64,000 nt of DNA, from positions 248,001 through 312,000 of the forward strand of contig JAIQDT010001732.1 of assembly GCA_021521415.1 (NCBI GenBank), written 5' to 3'. The DNA comes from Bidens hawaiensis. Its lineage: Eukaryota > Streptophyta > Magnoliopsida > Asterales > Asteraceae. The notes under the pieces were generated by a model that saw nothing but the letters and a program-made list of their open reading frames with translations, searched no databases and was not told the origin of the DNA. The position numbers and the translations under genes were made by a program. Positions 1-11,699 of this stretch are shown here, one piece after another; positions within the stretch are counted from its first letter, which is position 1, and each line of letters opens with the position of its first letter.

Positions 1-869
1 AAGCTGTATGCCTAATTGAACCTAATGCATATCATTGATGCAATGAAAATCAAGCTAAGTATCTAAATACCTGTTATTGACATGTTCTCCATGTCATAAT
101 AATGTTGAAAATGAATCATTTTGAAAGCATCTAAGTCAATATGATTCCATGTTAGGATCTTTTCATAAATGTTTGCTCATATGACAAAACTGAAATTTGA
201 TCCCGCAATATGTTAGAACTACTGAAGGCCAGGTGGTAAAATTTGGTTTTATTTGGTTTTTATATTTATTTTATTTTTAAAATTTTCATTTTTATCTTAT
301 GTCTTTGACTTTAACTCACATTTATTCTTGTCGAAACAAATGCGTTAAAGAATTGTTTTTATCAAACATAAAGCAAGCTTTATGTTCATTTGTGGTCTTA
401 GCCCATGAGGCCTAGTACGCCTATTGTGTTTTCGGCCGATATGGTCTGCCCAGATGATAGTGAAAATCCTTGGGTTTTCGGCCCAAATCAAAACTTTGAT
501 ATTTAAAGGGCACTTGATATGATTTGTGTTTATTATTTTCAAAAAAAAAATCAAATGGCAAATTATACTCTCTTCTAAATTTCAATAATCATACTTGCCA
601 TTATTTTCATCTTCTTCGCTTTCACTAATCTTTGTAGGTAAATAAATTCGCTTTTAAGGATTTGTTTCCGGGTCACTGTTAAATGATCTATGGACCTTAA
701 GAATGTTTTGATTTAAATGGGTTATTTTTTAGTGTTATGTTTGATTGTAAGAATGTGATTGTGGTGCCTATTTGTGGTGTATTGTGGTCTTGTTATGAGT
801 TTTTTTAGAAGTTGCAGGTTCTTCGTTAATGGCGTTTTTGGTGTGTTTGGGAAGATGACACTTTATTCG
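1..869. other. non-coding, possibly 5' LTR/leader of the element at 1.3-4.5 kb
   Basis: No credible gene. Around 390-520 the sequence has two short TTTTCGGCC-like words and a TTTAAA stretch before a GGGC box, a flavour shared with the putative LTR at 3,908-4,455, which also contains a short TTTTCGGTGGG word. This could be the worn 5' LTR, but no extended match was visible by eye. Confidence 0.3.
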
Positions 870-1165
870 AGACGGATTTCAAATGGTTTATATGCCCGAG
901 ATCATCGAAGATCTCGGTATCCTGGGTTCTCGGGGATGGTTGACCGAAAACCTTTGCTCAACTAGAGAACCCCTGAGATTAACCGAGATCTCAAGCAGTC
1001 AAGTTTGATCGAGAACTCATAAGGTTGACCGAGAACCATAGGTTCTCGGCTGTCAAGGCTTATTTTTAACATAGAACTAATTTGTTGGACCAAAATTGCT
1101 TATTATTGACCGAAAACTCTTTATTTTGACAGAGAACTCATAATTTGGACAGAAAACTCATTGAT
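870..1165 (+). repeat. cluster of degenerate GACCGAGAACTC motifs in retroelement leader
   Basis: At least eight variants of a 10-14 base motif (GACCGAGAACTCAT, GACCGAAAACTC, GACAGAGAACTCAT, GGTTCTCGG and its reverse complement) occur in about 300 bases just upstream of the retroelement ORF at 1,338. Spacing is irregular, so it is not a simple tandem array. Its position between a possible LTR and the first ORF makes it part of the untranslated leader. Function is unknown. Confidence 0.6.
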
Positions 1166-1337
1166 CATATTTTAATATGTGTTAATTAGACTAAACTTAT
1201 AAAAAGGGACTTATAGTTTCATCATTCCAAGTCTTGGTCCTTATAATATTATCATGTTATCAAAAAAATAAAAAAAAAAACTAATAGAGTATGGACATAA
1301 GTTAATATGTATCTAACTTGACTCGTTTGTTGTAGTC

Positions 1338-3878
1338 ATGGCTAATCAAGCATCTCTCAGATATGTTGATACGCACAATATAGTTGGATGTCTGTTTGAT
1401 CCTCCTCCAGCTCACAAAGAATTCAGGTAAATGATTTTGGGGCTGAATACATGTAGGATTCCTCACGCATTACGAGAAAATACTATGATTTGCAAGTAGA
1501 TGGTGACAGATTTCTGGAACCATGCCTCAATAAATAAATGAGGGGAGCAGTTACCATTGACTCTACTTATATAGAAGAGACCAGTGACTATCTTTGAAGC
1601 TATTATACGAGAAGTGTTGCTTGTTGGTGATCAACATGAATACCCTACATAGTATTAAACTGAGGTTGCAGCAGAGATCGTGCAACGAATGGTCTATGAA
1701 AGAACCTATCCTCCTGCCATCAAGAAGCTATTCCATCCATACTAGAGGTTTTTGATTCACACATTCTTTACGTGTGTCTCGGGAAAAAACGGGGGTTCTG
1801 ACGAGATCAGTCGTCGGATGTGGTTGCTTTGATCATGGTCTGGAATTATAACTACTCAAAGTTCGTGTCAGATGAGATGATAACCAACCTAAAGGGGAAG
1901 AAGAAAGAGATGTTTATGATGTATCTAAGGTTTCTACAGATGATCTTTGATTCTCATTATCATGATCTGAACCGATCTGTAAAGATGCTTGATCTAAAGG
2001 ACATGGGTCTGAATACCTTTGGTTTAATGAAGCAGCCAAGGAAAGGGGCTAAAGTGGTTTATCAAGGACTTCATCCGCTGATAAAATTTGGTAAATTTGT
2101 TGAGATTGAAGCTGTTGTTGTTGTTGAGGAACACGCGGTTCCTGTTCAGAGGCCTTCAACTTCCTTTGAAACTATATCTGATGATGACTCTGATAGTTCT
2201 CCATCTCAACCTTTGGAGATAGAACACCAAGTGCAACAATCTGTACCCACTACTGAACAACTTGAAGCTTTTGAGATGTATAAAGAAAAGCTTCAGTCAA
2301 CTGCATTGAAACCTCCTCAATCAGTTGTTGTGACAGATGATGAAGCTGTTGAAGATGAGCCAGCCACCGATCTTATCCCAGGTAAGCTTCGAAAGAAAGA
2401 TCCAAGACCTGGTGCGCTGGCAAGTGACTTTGTGTCAACTGTTCAACTGACACCAACTGAACCTATTGTTGAGCCTCAATCTGAACAAGGCCCATCTATT
2501 GAACCCCAATATACTCGAGATCAAGATGATGATGTCATTATGCAAGAGTGTAAGTTTGAAGGCCATATTCAGTCAACTACTGAACCTTCTAGATCATCTG
2601 ATCCGATTGGTCAAGAAATCTGGCAACTGAGAAGATTGCCCACATTCTCGCTATGCAAGACAAGTTTTTACAAGACAAGGGTAAAGGGATTGCTTTGGAA
2701 GCTGAACTAGTTGATGTACATGCTTTGCAACGCAAGGTCTTTGACCTTGAACAAGACTCTGTGGTGAAAGATGTGCATATTCAAGAGCTTGAAGCCAGCA
2801 ACACCATTCAAGACTCCAAGATTCCAGAACTGCAGGCTATCATGGATGGTCTTACCGCTTTATACTTTGATCTCCAACAAAAGCTCATTAAACAGTTTAG
2901 AGATGAGTTTAAGGGATCGGATTATAGTGATAAAATTGTTGGTAATGAGCAAGGTGCTCCTGATGATAGTGGTTCCAGTTTTGCATCCTGCTTCAAATAT
3001 CGATACTTCCGCGCAACTAGAATGCTTAACGGCTCCGCCTAAGACTGCTGAACAAATAGAAAGAATCAAAAGGAGTTCTCAGATCATCGTATCTTCATAT
3101 CATCGTATCTTCAGATCATCATACTATAAGGAAGACATTGATAATGAAAAAACTCCAATCAGAATATCGTATCTTCAGATCGTCCGACAAATTTGTGGTG
3201 AAACTCCAAAATGGGTTCTCAAATAAATATGGTGATCGTTTAGGAGTTGTTTCATGGGGTTACGATATCGAGAAAGAGATTTGGTGGGTCAAGCGTAAGT
3301 CTGGGAACATGGAATACTATAAGAAGATGAAAGATTTTGGTTCGTGGACAAAGGTTGATTTAAGTGATTTGATACAAGCCCCTTTCCATGACCCAAATCA
3401 TGATCCAAAGGACACCAAGTTCTGGAACATTCTAAGAAATCAGGTTGAGAAAGGGTTCCCCACTATGCCCACTGCTGATTCATTTGTCAAGAAAGCGAAG
3501 GTGGTTCGTGATCCTTACACTAATAAGCCGATGTTGAAAATTATGTGGCCTCCAACTACCAAAGTGAAGTCCATTCCAATCACTAGGATATTTCTTGAGG
3601 GTGCTCTTGATGAGATGAAGTTTTGGACGTATGATGGTGAGACTGCTACAGTAATTATATGGCTAAGGAAGGGTCAGTACCGTATCGTTGATCCACGAGA
3701 CCTTCTCAAGTTTGGAGAGAAAGATATCAGAACTCTTAGCGGTTTTCAAATTATTGCAGAACCAATTTATGAGCCAATTTCTAAAGAGTATACAGGTATG
3801 GTGGGATCGATCATTCTTACGGGGTTATGGGCTGGTGCTTACAGAGAGGCAGATGTTGAAGTGATGGAGCACGAATGA
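1338..3878 (+). pseudogene. decayed retroelement-associated ORF (gag-position protein, unknown function)
   Basis: The reading frame opens at 1,338 (MANQASLRYVDTHNIVG) but stops at 1,427. The region 1,430-1,820 is coding-like but full of stops and frameshifts; the frame is then open at 1,820-2,710, 2,653-3,042 and 3,138-3,878. The middle part is acidic and Ser/Thr/Pro/Gln-rich, followed by a heptad-like stretch that may be a coiled coil (about 2,700-2,900). The last segment is basic and tryptophan-rich (WGYDIEKEIWWVKRKSG) with no domain I can name. Long ORFs of this style occur, from memory, in LTR retroelements of Asteraceae. No protease, RT or integrase motif is seen. With at least three breaks it is not functional as one protein. 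It is followed by a purine-rich GGGGAGAT and a probable 3' LTR, which supports a retroelement origin. Confidence 0.6.
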
Positions 3879-3907
3879 AGATCAAGCTATAAACCAATGG
3901 GGAGATT

Positions 3908-4455
3908 GTTGGGCTAGACTTAATGGTTTATACTTAGTGGGTGTTTGGGAATCCTTATTTACACCTCCTTATACCTTATATAAGGAGTTTTTCATAAGTT
4001 ACAATATCCTAACTTATGAAACTCCTTTTTTCTTCTTTAAAAGGTTTAATAACTTATATTATCCAAACACTATTTTAATCTATAAAAGTGAATAAGTTAT
4101 AAGGAGGTAAAAATAAGGAAACCCAAACAACCCCTTAATCTATTGGGCTTGGGTTTTGGCTAACTTGTAACACCGAAAACTCTGTTTTCGGTGGGCTTTT
4201 GTATAGGCTTGGAACGTAGGGTGTTTGGTATTATATATACCTTGTAACTAGGTCATTATAGGAGTCGATCATTAGCAAACGGTGTGAGGTTACATAGTCT
4301 TTGATTCTTATCATATTGTAATCGTTATGAAGGGCTTAAACATTAATATGACGTGTGTTTTGAAGTCCATTGTATCTTGATTGTTGTTTATACTTGTTTG
4401 TCTTGAATCAATTCGTTGTTAGTTTCCGCCTAACAACGGGTTAATTGATATCACA
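3908..4455 (+). mobile_element. putative 3' LTR of the 1.3-4.5 kb retroelement
   Basis: A polypurine-like GGGGAGAT at 3,899-3,906 immediately precedes TGTTGGGCTAGAC, a usual copia-type LTR start. A possible CA end lies at 4,455 (GATATCACA). The stretch holds a TATATATA-like word near 4,233 and is interrupted by a MITE at 3,937-4,134. The end coordinate is a guess because no second LTR copy was found in the window. Confidence 0.45.
3937..4134. mobile_element. Tourist-like MITE (PIF/Harbinger type), 198 bp
   Basis: Terminal inverted repeats of about 35 bases begin GTGGGTGTTTGGGAATCC on the left and, read from the other strand, GGGGTTGTTTGGGTTTCC on the right; both arms continue through CCTTATTT and ACCTCCTTATA. 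The element is flanked by a TTA duplication at 3,934-3,936 and 4,135-4,137. TTA target sites and G-rich, TGTTTGG-containing ends are typical of Tourist/Harbinger MITEs. It has no coding capacity. Confidence 0.85.
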
Positions 4456-5485
4456 TTGAAAGATCATGTTTTGGGACTTACAATATGTCTAACTGAATCA
4501 CGTTTAGATTTGATATTAACATCAATTGAAACACAAAGTGAAATGGAGCCTACAAATGCTTGTACTTAAATTGCGTTATATAATATGTATGATTCTCGAG
4601 GCATGTAAAAAGTTTCTAGGTCAGGTTTAAAATTAAAAGGTTGAAACTCCGGGTTGTAGTTGGATTTGTTAATATACGATCACCTCTAAATTTTATATGG
4701 GTTCACTATAATTATTCCTATATCGTTTCTACAAAATTTTCATAAATAAATCGGTTTCCATGCGCCCACGGGTTCTTACGTAGGCCTGCCACTGTTTTTG
4801 TCAAGGAAACTTGAGTTTTTATCATGGTGAGAAGAATAGTGATATGGTTGAACGGATTATTAGAACACCCGTTTGGGTTTATTCAAATATTCAATAATAG
4901 TTGTTGTGAATTATTCGGTTCATATTATATTAACATTTTTTTGTTTGACCTAAAAGGTCAAACTAGGTAATGTGATTTCAATTTCGAATTATTTTCAAGT
5001 ATAGCATTGGGTGTGAATTTCATACACAACACGCACATAACAAGATATTTGCGGGTTTAGGTTTCATGTAAACATATCAGTTTTGAGTAGAACACGTTTC
5101 GCTTAACGGCTCCTGTTAATGTTAGCCTAACGAGTTCATGTGGGCTAACCCGCTTAATCCATTTTTTTTATATTCAAACCAAAAGAAAAAGAAAAGGTTC
5201 ATCATCCAATAGAATAATTCAGTGCAAAACACACCAAATGGCATATAAAACAGATGTCAATGATTATGTTCACCTAAACCCAAAGTTGACAAAAAAAAAA
5301 ACTCGACCATGACCCGCATTACATACTCGATAAATGCTTAAATAGCATTGCATAATAGATGGAAAAATTGAAGTGGTAAACATAGACTCAAAATGGACTA
5401 AAATGTCTTAGCAACTAATCCAACTTTGACTCCACAAGGCTCCAATATAATGACTATTATAACTTGCAATAGCAACTTTTCTTGG
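4456..5485. other. non-coding, nothing recognised
   Basis: AT-rich intergenic sequence. No ORF with recognisable similarity, no tandem repeat and no terminal repeats were visible. Confidence 0.5.
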
Positions 5486-5700
5486 TATACATGCACGTTT
5501 TTGTGTAAGTAATGCAGCTTGTGCTCATTATGTCCAAGAATTTCATCGAAACGCGTTATCAAAATCTAATGATATGCCAAACCGTTTTTTCCGCTAACTC
5601 CTAGCTTATCATCAGATTATGTCAAATCGTTTCGATGAACTTGAACATAATGAGTACAAGATGCAGTACTTACACCATGGTGATGCATCCATCTCATACC
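5486..5700 (-). ncRNA. long imperfect hairpin, candidate MIRNA or siRNA precursor
   Basis: Two arms of about 85-90 bases are imperfect inverted repeats: left about 5,486-5,578, right about 5,603-5,700, with a roughly 25-base loop. Paired blocks include GTGTAAGTAATGCAGCTTGT with GTGTAAGTACTGCATCTTGT, CTCATTATGT in both arms, and TTCATCGAAACG in both arms. The mismatches are scattered, as in a young plant MIRNA foldback made by inverted duplication. Read on the minus strand it lies about 420 bases downstream of a splice acceptor at 6,121, so it could belong to the transcript proposed there. I match it to no known miRNA family. It could instead be a small MITE; no target-site duplication was found. 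Confidence 0.5.
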
Positions 5701-5989
5701 CTTCAAGAAGCACTATAGAAATTAACCTACATAATACACAAATTCACAAGAGTTAAACGATGATAATATTGGACTTTATTATTATTAGGTATTGTTAGTC
5801 GGAGTTTATGGTCCCACCTTTTAAGTTTCTACAGTTTGCATTCTCAACATGGTATTTCAAGATCGAATTCTTGTTCAAATTCCATCTTTTCTTTTACTTC
5901 CCGTACGATAACTTGGCGTGCTTGGTGAAGTATACTTGACCTTTGGATGATGAAAAAAGTATGTACTAGCAAGATTTGATTATTGATTA

Positions 5990-6120
5990 CGTTGAACCAT
6001 CTCTTGCAGACTTATTTTCCCCTATAACGGAGAGTTCTCGCCAGGAGTCTTTCCGGGATCTCTTTAGTTTGAACCGGCCGATTAACCTTCTTGATCCTGT
6101 GCGGCCATCTCCATAAACTT
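5990..6120 (-). ncRNA. exon 2 of a putative spliced minus-strand transcript
   Basis: On the minus strand a good acceptor (TTAATTGCAG) ends at 6,121, followed by GC-richer sequence unlike its surroundings. The first ATG after the junction opens only a 10-codon frame. Two other frames stay open for about 35-44 codons (for example GDGRTGSRRLIGRFKLKRSR) without an in-frame ATG in either exon. It may be a non-coding RNA, perhaps the host of the hairpin at 5,486-5,700, or the 3' exon of a small protein gene whose start exon I did not find. The left limit is arbitrary; no polyadenylation site could be assigned. Confidence 0.35.
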
Positions 6121-7264
6121 CTGCAATTAATTAGATAACATTTAAAGAAAACATGGTTAGTGTTTGTAAAATCCCCCTCGTAGTCCTTTACTAATTAGTT
6201 TCAAATACAAGTTTTGAACATATACGCTTATAAAACATGTAAACAACTTTAATTAATCTTATTGTCAAGTAAGCATTCTTTTCAAATGATATGGTGGCTA
6301 CCATGGTATCACCTAGTGCCAGGACATTTCCAATATATATGTAAAATCAATCAATAGAAGGGTGTAGGACCACGACAAAGAGTGACAAAAACCGTAAAAA
6401 TGTGATTTAAGGTGATGAGACTTTTATATGGTATATCTTAAATCCAGACGTACAAGCAAACCTAATCATTATTAGAAATATATTAATCTAGACTTTAATA
6501 ATAAATAAGATACTGAATAACATAACTATCATGTTACTAAAACAATTCTAGAAATTAGTATTAATTGTTATTTTTCCTAACAATTGAACATTACAATAGC
6601 TGTCCTTTTTAAATGAAAAATAATAAGAAACCCAAAGAATTAAAATGACTATACTACCCCTAGACTAATATTATCTCTAACTAATAGGATGAAACTAGCC
6701 AAAACAAGAGAAAATATGTCAATTAGATGAAATGAACACTGACCATGCATATATAAAACCAATTTCCATCAACCATGCCTCAAATAACCAAAACATAAGG
6801 TCTATTATGATGTTTCTTAATAATATAATTGGTGATCATCAAGATAGGTTATTTTCTCCTTATATAGATCTTAACATGCACGTTCTTTTTGAGATTAAAG
6901 ACAAGGGAAAAGAATTATAGAATTACCATGAGAATGTGGGAAAATCAGTTTGGTGTATCATCATATTTTGATGATACGTATCGATGAAATTCTTGAACGC
7001 AATGAGAACAAACTACATCACATGCACCAAAGGAAGCATGAACCCGACACCATTTAGAAAGCAAAATAGAAACCTACAGAATACACACATTTGTATTATC
7101 ATTCTGGTTAGGGTTTTGGTTGTATTTATTGTCTTAGATGTCCCTACACTTGTAAAACAATGGGTGACCTAATAATATAGCCTTGTAGAATGTATATTGA
7201 TGTTGAGAAGGAGAAAAAAGTTCAAGTGAAGGCATTGTAACTATTTTTGTTTCTTTTTTGCTAA

Positions 7265-7853
7265 TCAGACACAACTTTAGAACAAGTGACAATTTTAGAA
7301 CAATTGACAAATAGTGGTTTGAAACAGAGGATTGATGGAAAACTTATAAAATTTTGCAAACCATGGTTTAAAATCACGGATTGCACCAAAAACATTCACC
7401 CTAATACCGCTTTCTTTTGTTTGATGGTTTGTAGTCAAGCTATAGTTTGAAACCACAATTTGATCCTTTTTATTTTCTTTCTTGTTCCTATGAAATGTCA
7501 ACGGCTTGATTTTTTTCCCTATTTTTTAAATGACAATGCACTATTGTTATTGTATATTCTATTTGTATTTTAGTAATGTTCATTTTCAAACCATAGTTTC
7601 GAACTACATCTTGACGCAAATAAAACAAAGATCGTAAGATACTTTCCTTTAAAAAAAAGAAAAAAAGATCAAATCGTGGATTCAAACCATGGCTTGAGTA
7701 GAAAACCACAAAATAAAATAAAACGGTATTAGGGTGAATGTTTTTGGTGTAATCCGTGTTTTCAAATCATGGTTTGCATTATTTTATTTCTTGCTAATCA
7801 ATCCCCTATTTCAAACCATGGTTTGTCATTTATGAAATGTTGTGTCTGAAACA
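7265..7853. mobile_element. hAT-like MITE, 589 bp, long inverted repeats
   Basis: The outer ~130-150 bases at each end are inverted repeats. The left arm starts TCAGACACAACTTTAG; the right arm read from the other strand starts TTTCAGACACAAC; both reach ACCAAAAACATTCACCCTA near 7,386-7,405 and 7,728-7,750. An 8-base duplication TTTGCTAA lies at 7,257-7,264 and 7,854-7,861, the length expected for hAT elements. The arms carry repeated AAACCATGGTTT palindromes. No transposase. Confidence 0.75.
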
Positions 7854-8082
7854 TTTGCTAAAATGAAACATAAACCATGGTTTCAAATCATGGTTACACC
7901 AAATGTGAAACACCCTTTAAAAGTAAACTATTTTTTAAAGAATTTTTCTATAAACACCATTTCTGGAAAAAAAATCTTCATTATATATATCCATCAAACA
8001 ACAAAAAGAAGTAAATATCAACATCATAGTTGAAGGAAATTAAGTCAACTGGACCACATATTAATATCTAATTACCCAACAA

Positions 8083-8084
<2 letters not shown>

Positions 8085-8130
<46 letters not shown>
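8085..8130. repeat. (TA)n microsatellite inside a ~110-bp direct duplication
   Basis: Uninterrupted AT dinucleotides of about 46 bases. Sequence on the left (GAAATTAAGTCAACTGGACC at about 8,036) recurs on the right (about 8,143) for roughly 40 bases with few changes, so the microsatellite sits between two copies of a short duplication. Confidence 0.9.
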
Positions 8131-8133
<3 letters not shown>

Positions 8134-8937
8134 AAAACAAATATGAAATTAAGTCAACTGAACCACATATTAATCTTCATTAGCCACGCCATTTTAAATA
8201 GTTGTCAACAAGTTACATTGTATAAAAACTATTATAGTTTTCAACGCAATAAATATGATTTGAAATGTACCAAATAAAACTGCAAGAAATTCAATGTTAA
8301 TAAACCAAATCAAACTAACATGATCTCACTGAGTTATTAAGCCCAAAATCTCAAATCATATATTTCTATATAACAATATTGTAAATCAACAAAAGATAAA
8401 AACATTTTAATTTCAATTGAATATCTGAGTTGACAAATTTCAGTCAATCTAATCATGATTATTAACTACTAATTACTCCTTACCAAAAAAAACTAGTGAC
8501 AAGATAAATGCCTTTTTCAAAGGTTTTTAGAATCACATTGTTACCCAGTCTAAAAACAATTAAAATGTTTTATGCAAGAATGCAACTGTTAGCATTAACT
8601 TGTTATACAAAAGCTAACTTTGCAAACTTATCATATATAAAACCGATTAGATCATGCTAAAAAAATTAAGAGAACAAACTCAAATCATGTTCAACTAGGT
8701 TAAACGAAATTTAGGCAAAATAATAAGATTCAAGAATAAAATATTTCATCTCTATACTAGAATCGGTAAGAAGTTGGATTAAAACTGTAACAATTAAACA
8801 AGATTTTATAACCCTAGTTATCAAAGAAAACAAGGTTAGTAGATTTTAATTAAGAAATATATAGAAGATAAGTTAACAAGGAAAGATGAAAAATTTAAAC
8901 AAAGAAGTCATCGCCCATGAAAAATGATCATATATAC

Positions 8938-8992
8938 CTGCCGTTAGAAATAGAGTTGTTGATGGAGTCGCCACGGCAGCGGCAAACAACGA
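8938..8992 (-). ncRNA. putative exon 1 (untranslated) of the minus-strand transcript
   Basis: Minus-strand sequence downstream of a TATA box (9,019-9,026) ends in CGGCAG followed by GTATATATG, a good donor. It is more GC-rich than its surroundings and has no ATG, so the exon would be non-coding. The start is placed about 30 bases from the TATA box, which is a guess. Transcription is inferred, not shown. Confidence 0.35.
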
Positions 8993-9018
8993 TGGGACAG
9001 AGAAAAATAGAGATTGTG

Positions 9019-9070
9019 TATATATAGAGCAGGAAACCAACTATATACCTAACCCTAAAGCCCAATGGGC
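9019..9070 (-). promoter_or_regulatory. plant promoter: TATA box, telo-box and GCCCAATGGGC
   Basis: Read on the minus strand, a TATATATA box lies at 9,026-9,019. About 25-45 bases upstream are a telo-box (AACCCTAA on the + strand, 9,051-9,058) and the palindrome GCCCAATGGGC (9,060-9,070), which contains TGGGCT/C site-II-like words. Telo-box plus site II is typical of plant promoters of ribosomal-protein, snoRNA and other housekeeping genes. This is the main reason for proposing a minus-strand gene here. Confidence 0.5.
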
Positions 9071-9933
9071 TACTTATTGGACTATAACACAAATAAATGG
9101 CATTTAATCTAACATTATAAGGTTGAAAATGGGAATGAGGAAAATTACATATATGAAATTAAGGTTAACTTTTCGTAAACTATGCGAGAAAGAATACAAA
9201 AAGGAAAGTTTTTGACAAAAGAAATTCGTTTAAATAAAATTATGATTATACTAAAAATTCAGATATCAAATACAAAAAAGTGCATTTTTTCAAGGATGTG
9301 CGCAATTGTTAAAAGCGTTAGCTGATGATCGAGAACATAACATTAATTTCTGGCTTATTTGCTTAATTCTCGTCCTCGTGACAGTGAGGTTGGATGGTGC
9401 TAATCTCAAGTAATTGGGCGACTTAAGTTGGGTTGGTTTTAACTTGTGAATTGGAACAATTATTAATTAAAGCAAATGGGGATAAATTAAATAGATTGTA
9501 TTTAATATATGGTATACAAATAAATAGTAGATGAACATGTAAGTATTATTTATTATCTAATTAGGAGTTCGAGTCAATCTCTAATCGTATCGATTTAAGG
9601 AATATATAACCTAATCAAACTAGTGATTGTAGTTATGTTTCTGTAATCAGTTTTAGAGATATATTTTTATGGTTATATAGCCAGATTGAGTGTTATTCAA
9701 TTGAGTACATCATGTATGTTTTTCGTTTTGGTGAGTTATATCAAATCATTTTTCATTGATTTTGGAAATTTACCAAATGTAAAGTCTCCAAATACCAATG
9801 TTGATAAAATAAATCAAACCTATTAGGGGATCTCACTGGATAAATAAGGTTGAAAAACATAGTTTTTGAACCATAACCCACATTACATACTCGATAAGTG
9901 CATAAATAGCATAGTACATAATGGGAGGTAAAA
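9071..9933. other. non-coding, nothing recognised
   Basis: AT-rich sequence with no recognisable ORF, repeat array or element end. Confidence 0.5.
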
Positions 9934-10376
9934 GTTGTTATTGCCCGGTTTTGCATCTTAGTGGTTGTTAATGTATTTTTGATGATAGTTAAGGTGTTAA
10001 GGGTATTTTGGTTATTTAAATGACACATCGTTAATGTAAAGACATATTCGTTAGAGTAGCTAATAACGAATGTGTCATTAGTCTTTATTCGTTAGGGGAT
10101 GTTAACGAACGAAGCTAACGTTTCAATGTATTGATTGTGAATGAGATTCATTCGTTATGGTATGTATAACAAATGAGGCTCATCTTCTCTATACACCCTG
10201 TAATTAATCATACTTAATAATAGTTTTTCATTTATCCAATTTCCTCATGTTACCCTGCCCGATTCACCTCTCAACACACACACTTAATGTAATTCATCAA
10301 TACCTAAACATATTTCATATTACAAGACTAGATCCGTAATGTATAAGATAGTATTCAATCAAATCGTGTTCTCTTA
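9934..10376 (+). mobile_element. possible copia-type 5' LTR remnant with degenerate primer-binding site
   Basis: GTGCTATCAGAGCCA at about 10,378-10,392 is close to the initiator-Met tRNA primer-binding sequence TGGTATCAGAGCCA used by many plant LTR elements. The preceding ~440 bases start TGTTATTGCCCGG and could be the LTR. No matching partner LTR was found, and no gag follows on the + strand. Confidence 0.3.
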
Positions 10377-10392
10377 AGTGCTATCAGAGCCA

Positions 10393-11079
10393 TATGTCTG
10401 ACTAAACATGTTTAGGTTGATAATTCAAGTCAATTCCTCATTGATTTGGATAGTAATTGTATCGAATTAAACGTAATTTGAGTTTCAGAACTATTCGTAT
10501 TAATATAGATCAATTAAGAATTGTAATGATGTTGATTGAATCTAAATTGACTCTCTGATTATTCACGACGCTGAACTGAGTATCTGTTATCATTTAATTG
10601 TTTCAATTCGTGTTGAATTGTTCTAATCGATTTGCATGGGAAGAGTTTACGTGTTTGACTGTATTTTGGTCAAATTGTGTCGGGATCGATTTTAGAACTA
10701 TCAACCTCATAACCACAACTTAATGTTGACAAGACGATTACGAATTTGCTAATGTGAAAACCCAATGAATACTAAAGGCAGAATCAATAGTATTCAGGAT
10801 GTTTCTCAAATAACACAAAGATGACAAACACGCAAGATACTCAAAAGATTTCCAATGATATTAATTCATAATACAAAGGAATAACTTTAGGGTTTCTAGG
10901 TGGAATGTCAGGTGAGGCCACTTTCTGTACAAAGATATTCTGTTTTCTAAGAAAGTCTAATCAACCGTCAATCATCGTATTCTCTGCGTTGTCATAAATG
11001 TGACCTAAACTTTCCTTTAATAGGCACACCTAATACCTTCTACAAACCCTAATCATTGGAAAAACATATTGAAACCTTG
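10393..11079. other. non-coding, probable retroelement debris
   Basis: No readable protein. It lies between the LTR-like stretch and a cluster of TTGCTCGA motifs; origin unclear. Confidence 0.4.
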
Positions 11080-11390
11080 CTCGACCCACCAAATTACTTG
11101 GATCACCATTATTGAAACCTTCTACAAGTTTGCTTGAGATCACCATTATTAAAACCTTGCTCGACCCACCAAATTACTTGGATTAAGCTTGGCAAAATCA
11201 AGGGTTTGCTCTTAAACAAACCTTGCTCGACTGAAGAACAACCTTGCTAAATGAAGTGTAGTTTGCTCGAACTAAACACTTAGAATAATTCTAGAAGATA
11301 ACCCTGCTCGTTGTAAGATGCCTTGCTTAAATAGCTATTAGGCTTGCTCAAAGTTCCCGGTTTGCTCGAATTCCATACTTAGCATATTTC
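11080..11390. repeat. cluster of TTGCTCGA motifs (first of two)
   Basis: CTTGCTCGA, TTTGCTCGA and variants occur about ten times in 310 bases, including a near-duplicate of CTTGCTCGACCCACCAAATT about 68 bases apart. The same motif recurs at 13,990-14,640 on the other side of the decayed minus-strand ORF, so the two clusters may be the two ends of one retroelement. Confidence 0.6.
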
Positions 11391-11699
11391 TTGAGGAGGT
11401 TGAGAAGATTCCAATCTTCCTTGATCCCAACAATCTTTTCCTAGATTGGAACAAACTCAGATGCACCAAAACACTTGTAGGTTACATACACTTGTATAAA
11501 ATACATATCAAATTCTTAAAGGCAGTAAATTACATTACTTAAAAGAAAAATATTACATATTCAGAATTCCGTCACTAGTACATTACAAATTATAATACAT
11601 AATCAAAGAGTAATAAATCAAACCAACCATCATAAGAAGTTTAAAACTTCTTGTTGTTCATCATTTTCTTTAGTTTATTAATTGATTGATTTGGGAACA

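Larger units (their letters stand above)
6123..8937 (-). other. proposed intron of the minus-strand transcript
   Basis: AT-rich and without credible coding sequence between the donor at 8,936-8,937 and the acceptor at 6,121-6,122 (minus strand). It contains a hAT-type MITE (7,265-7,853) and a TA microsatellite (8,085-8,130). Short ORFs here are AT-rich noise. Confidence 0.35.

Noticed and set aside
9753..10028. 91-codon minus-strand ORF
   Set aside because: No compositional or domain support and it overlaps a possible LTR remnant.
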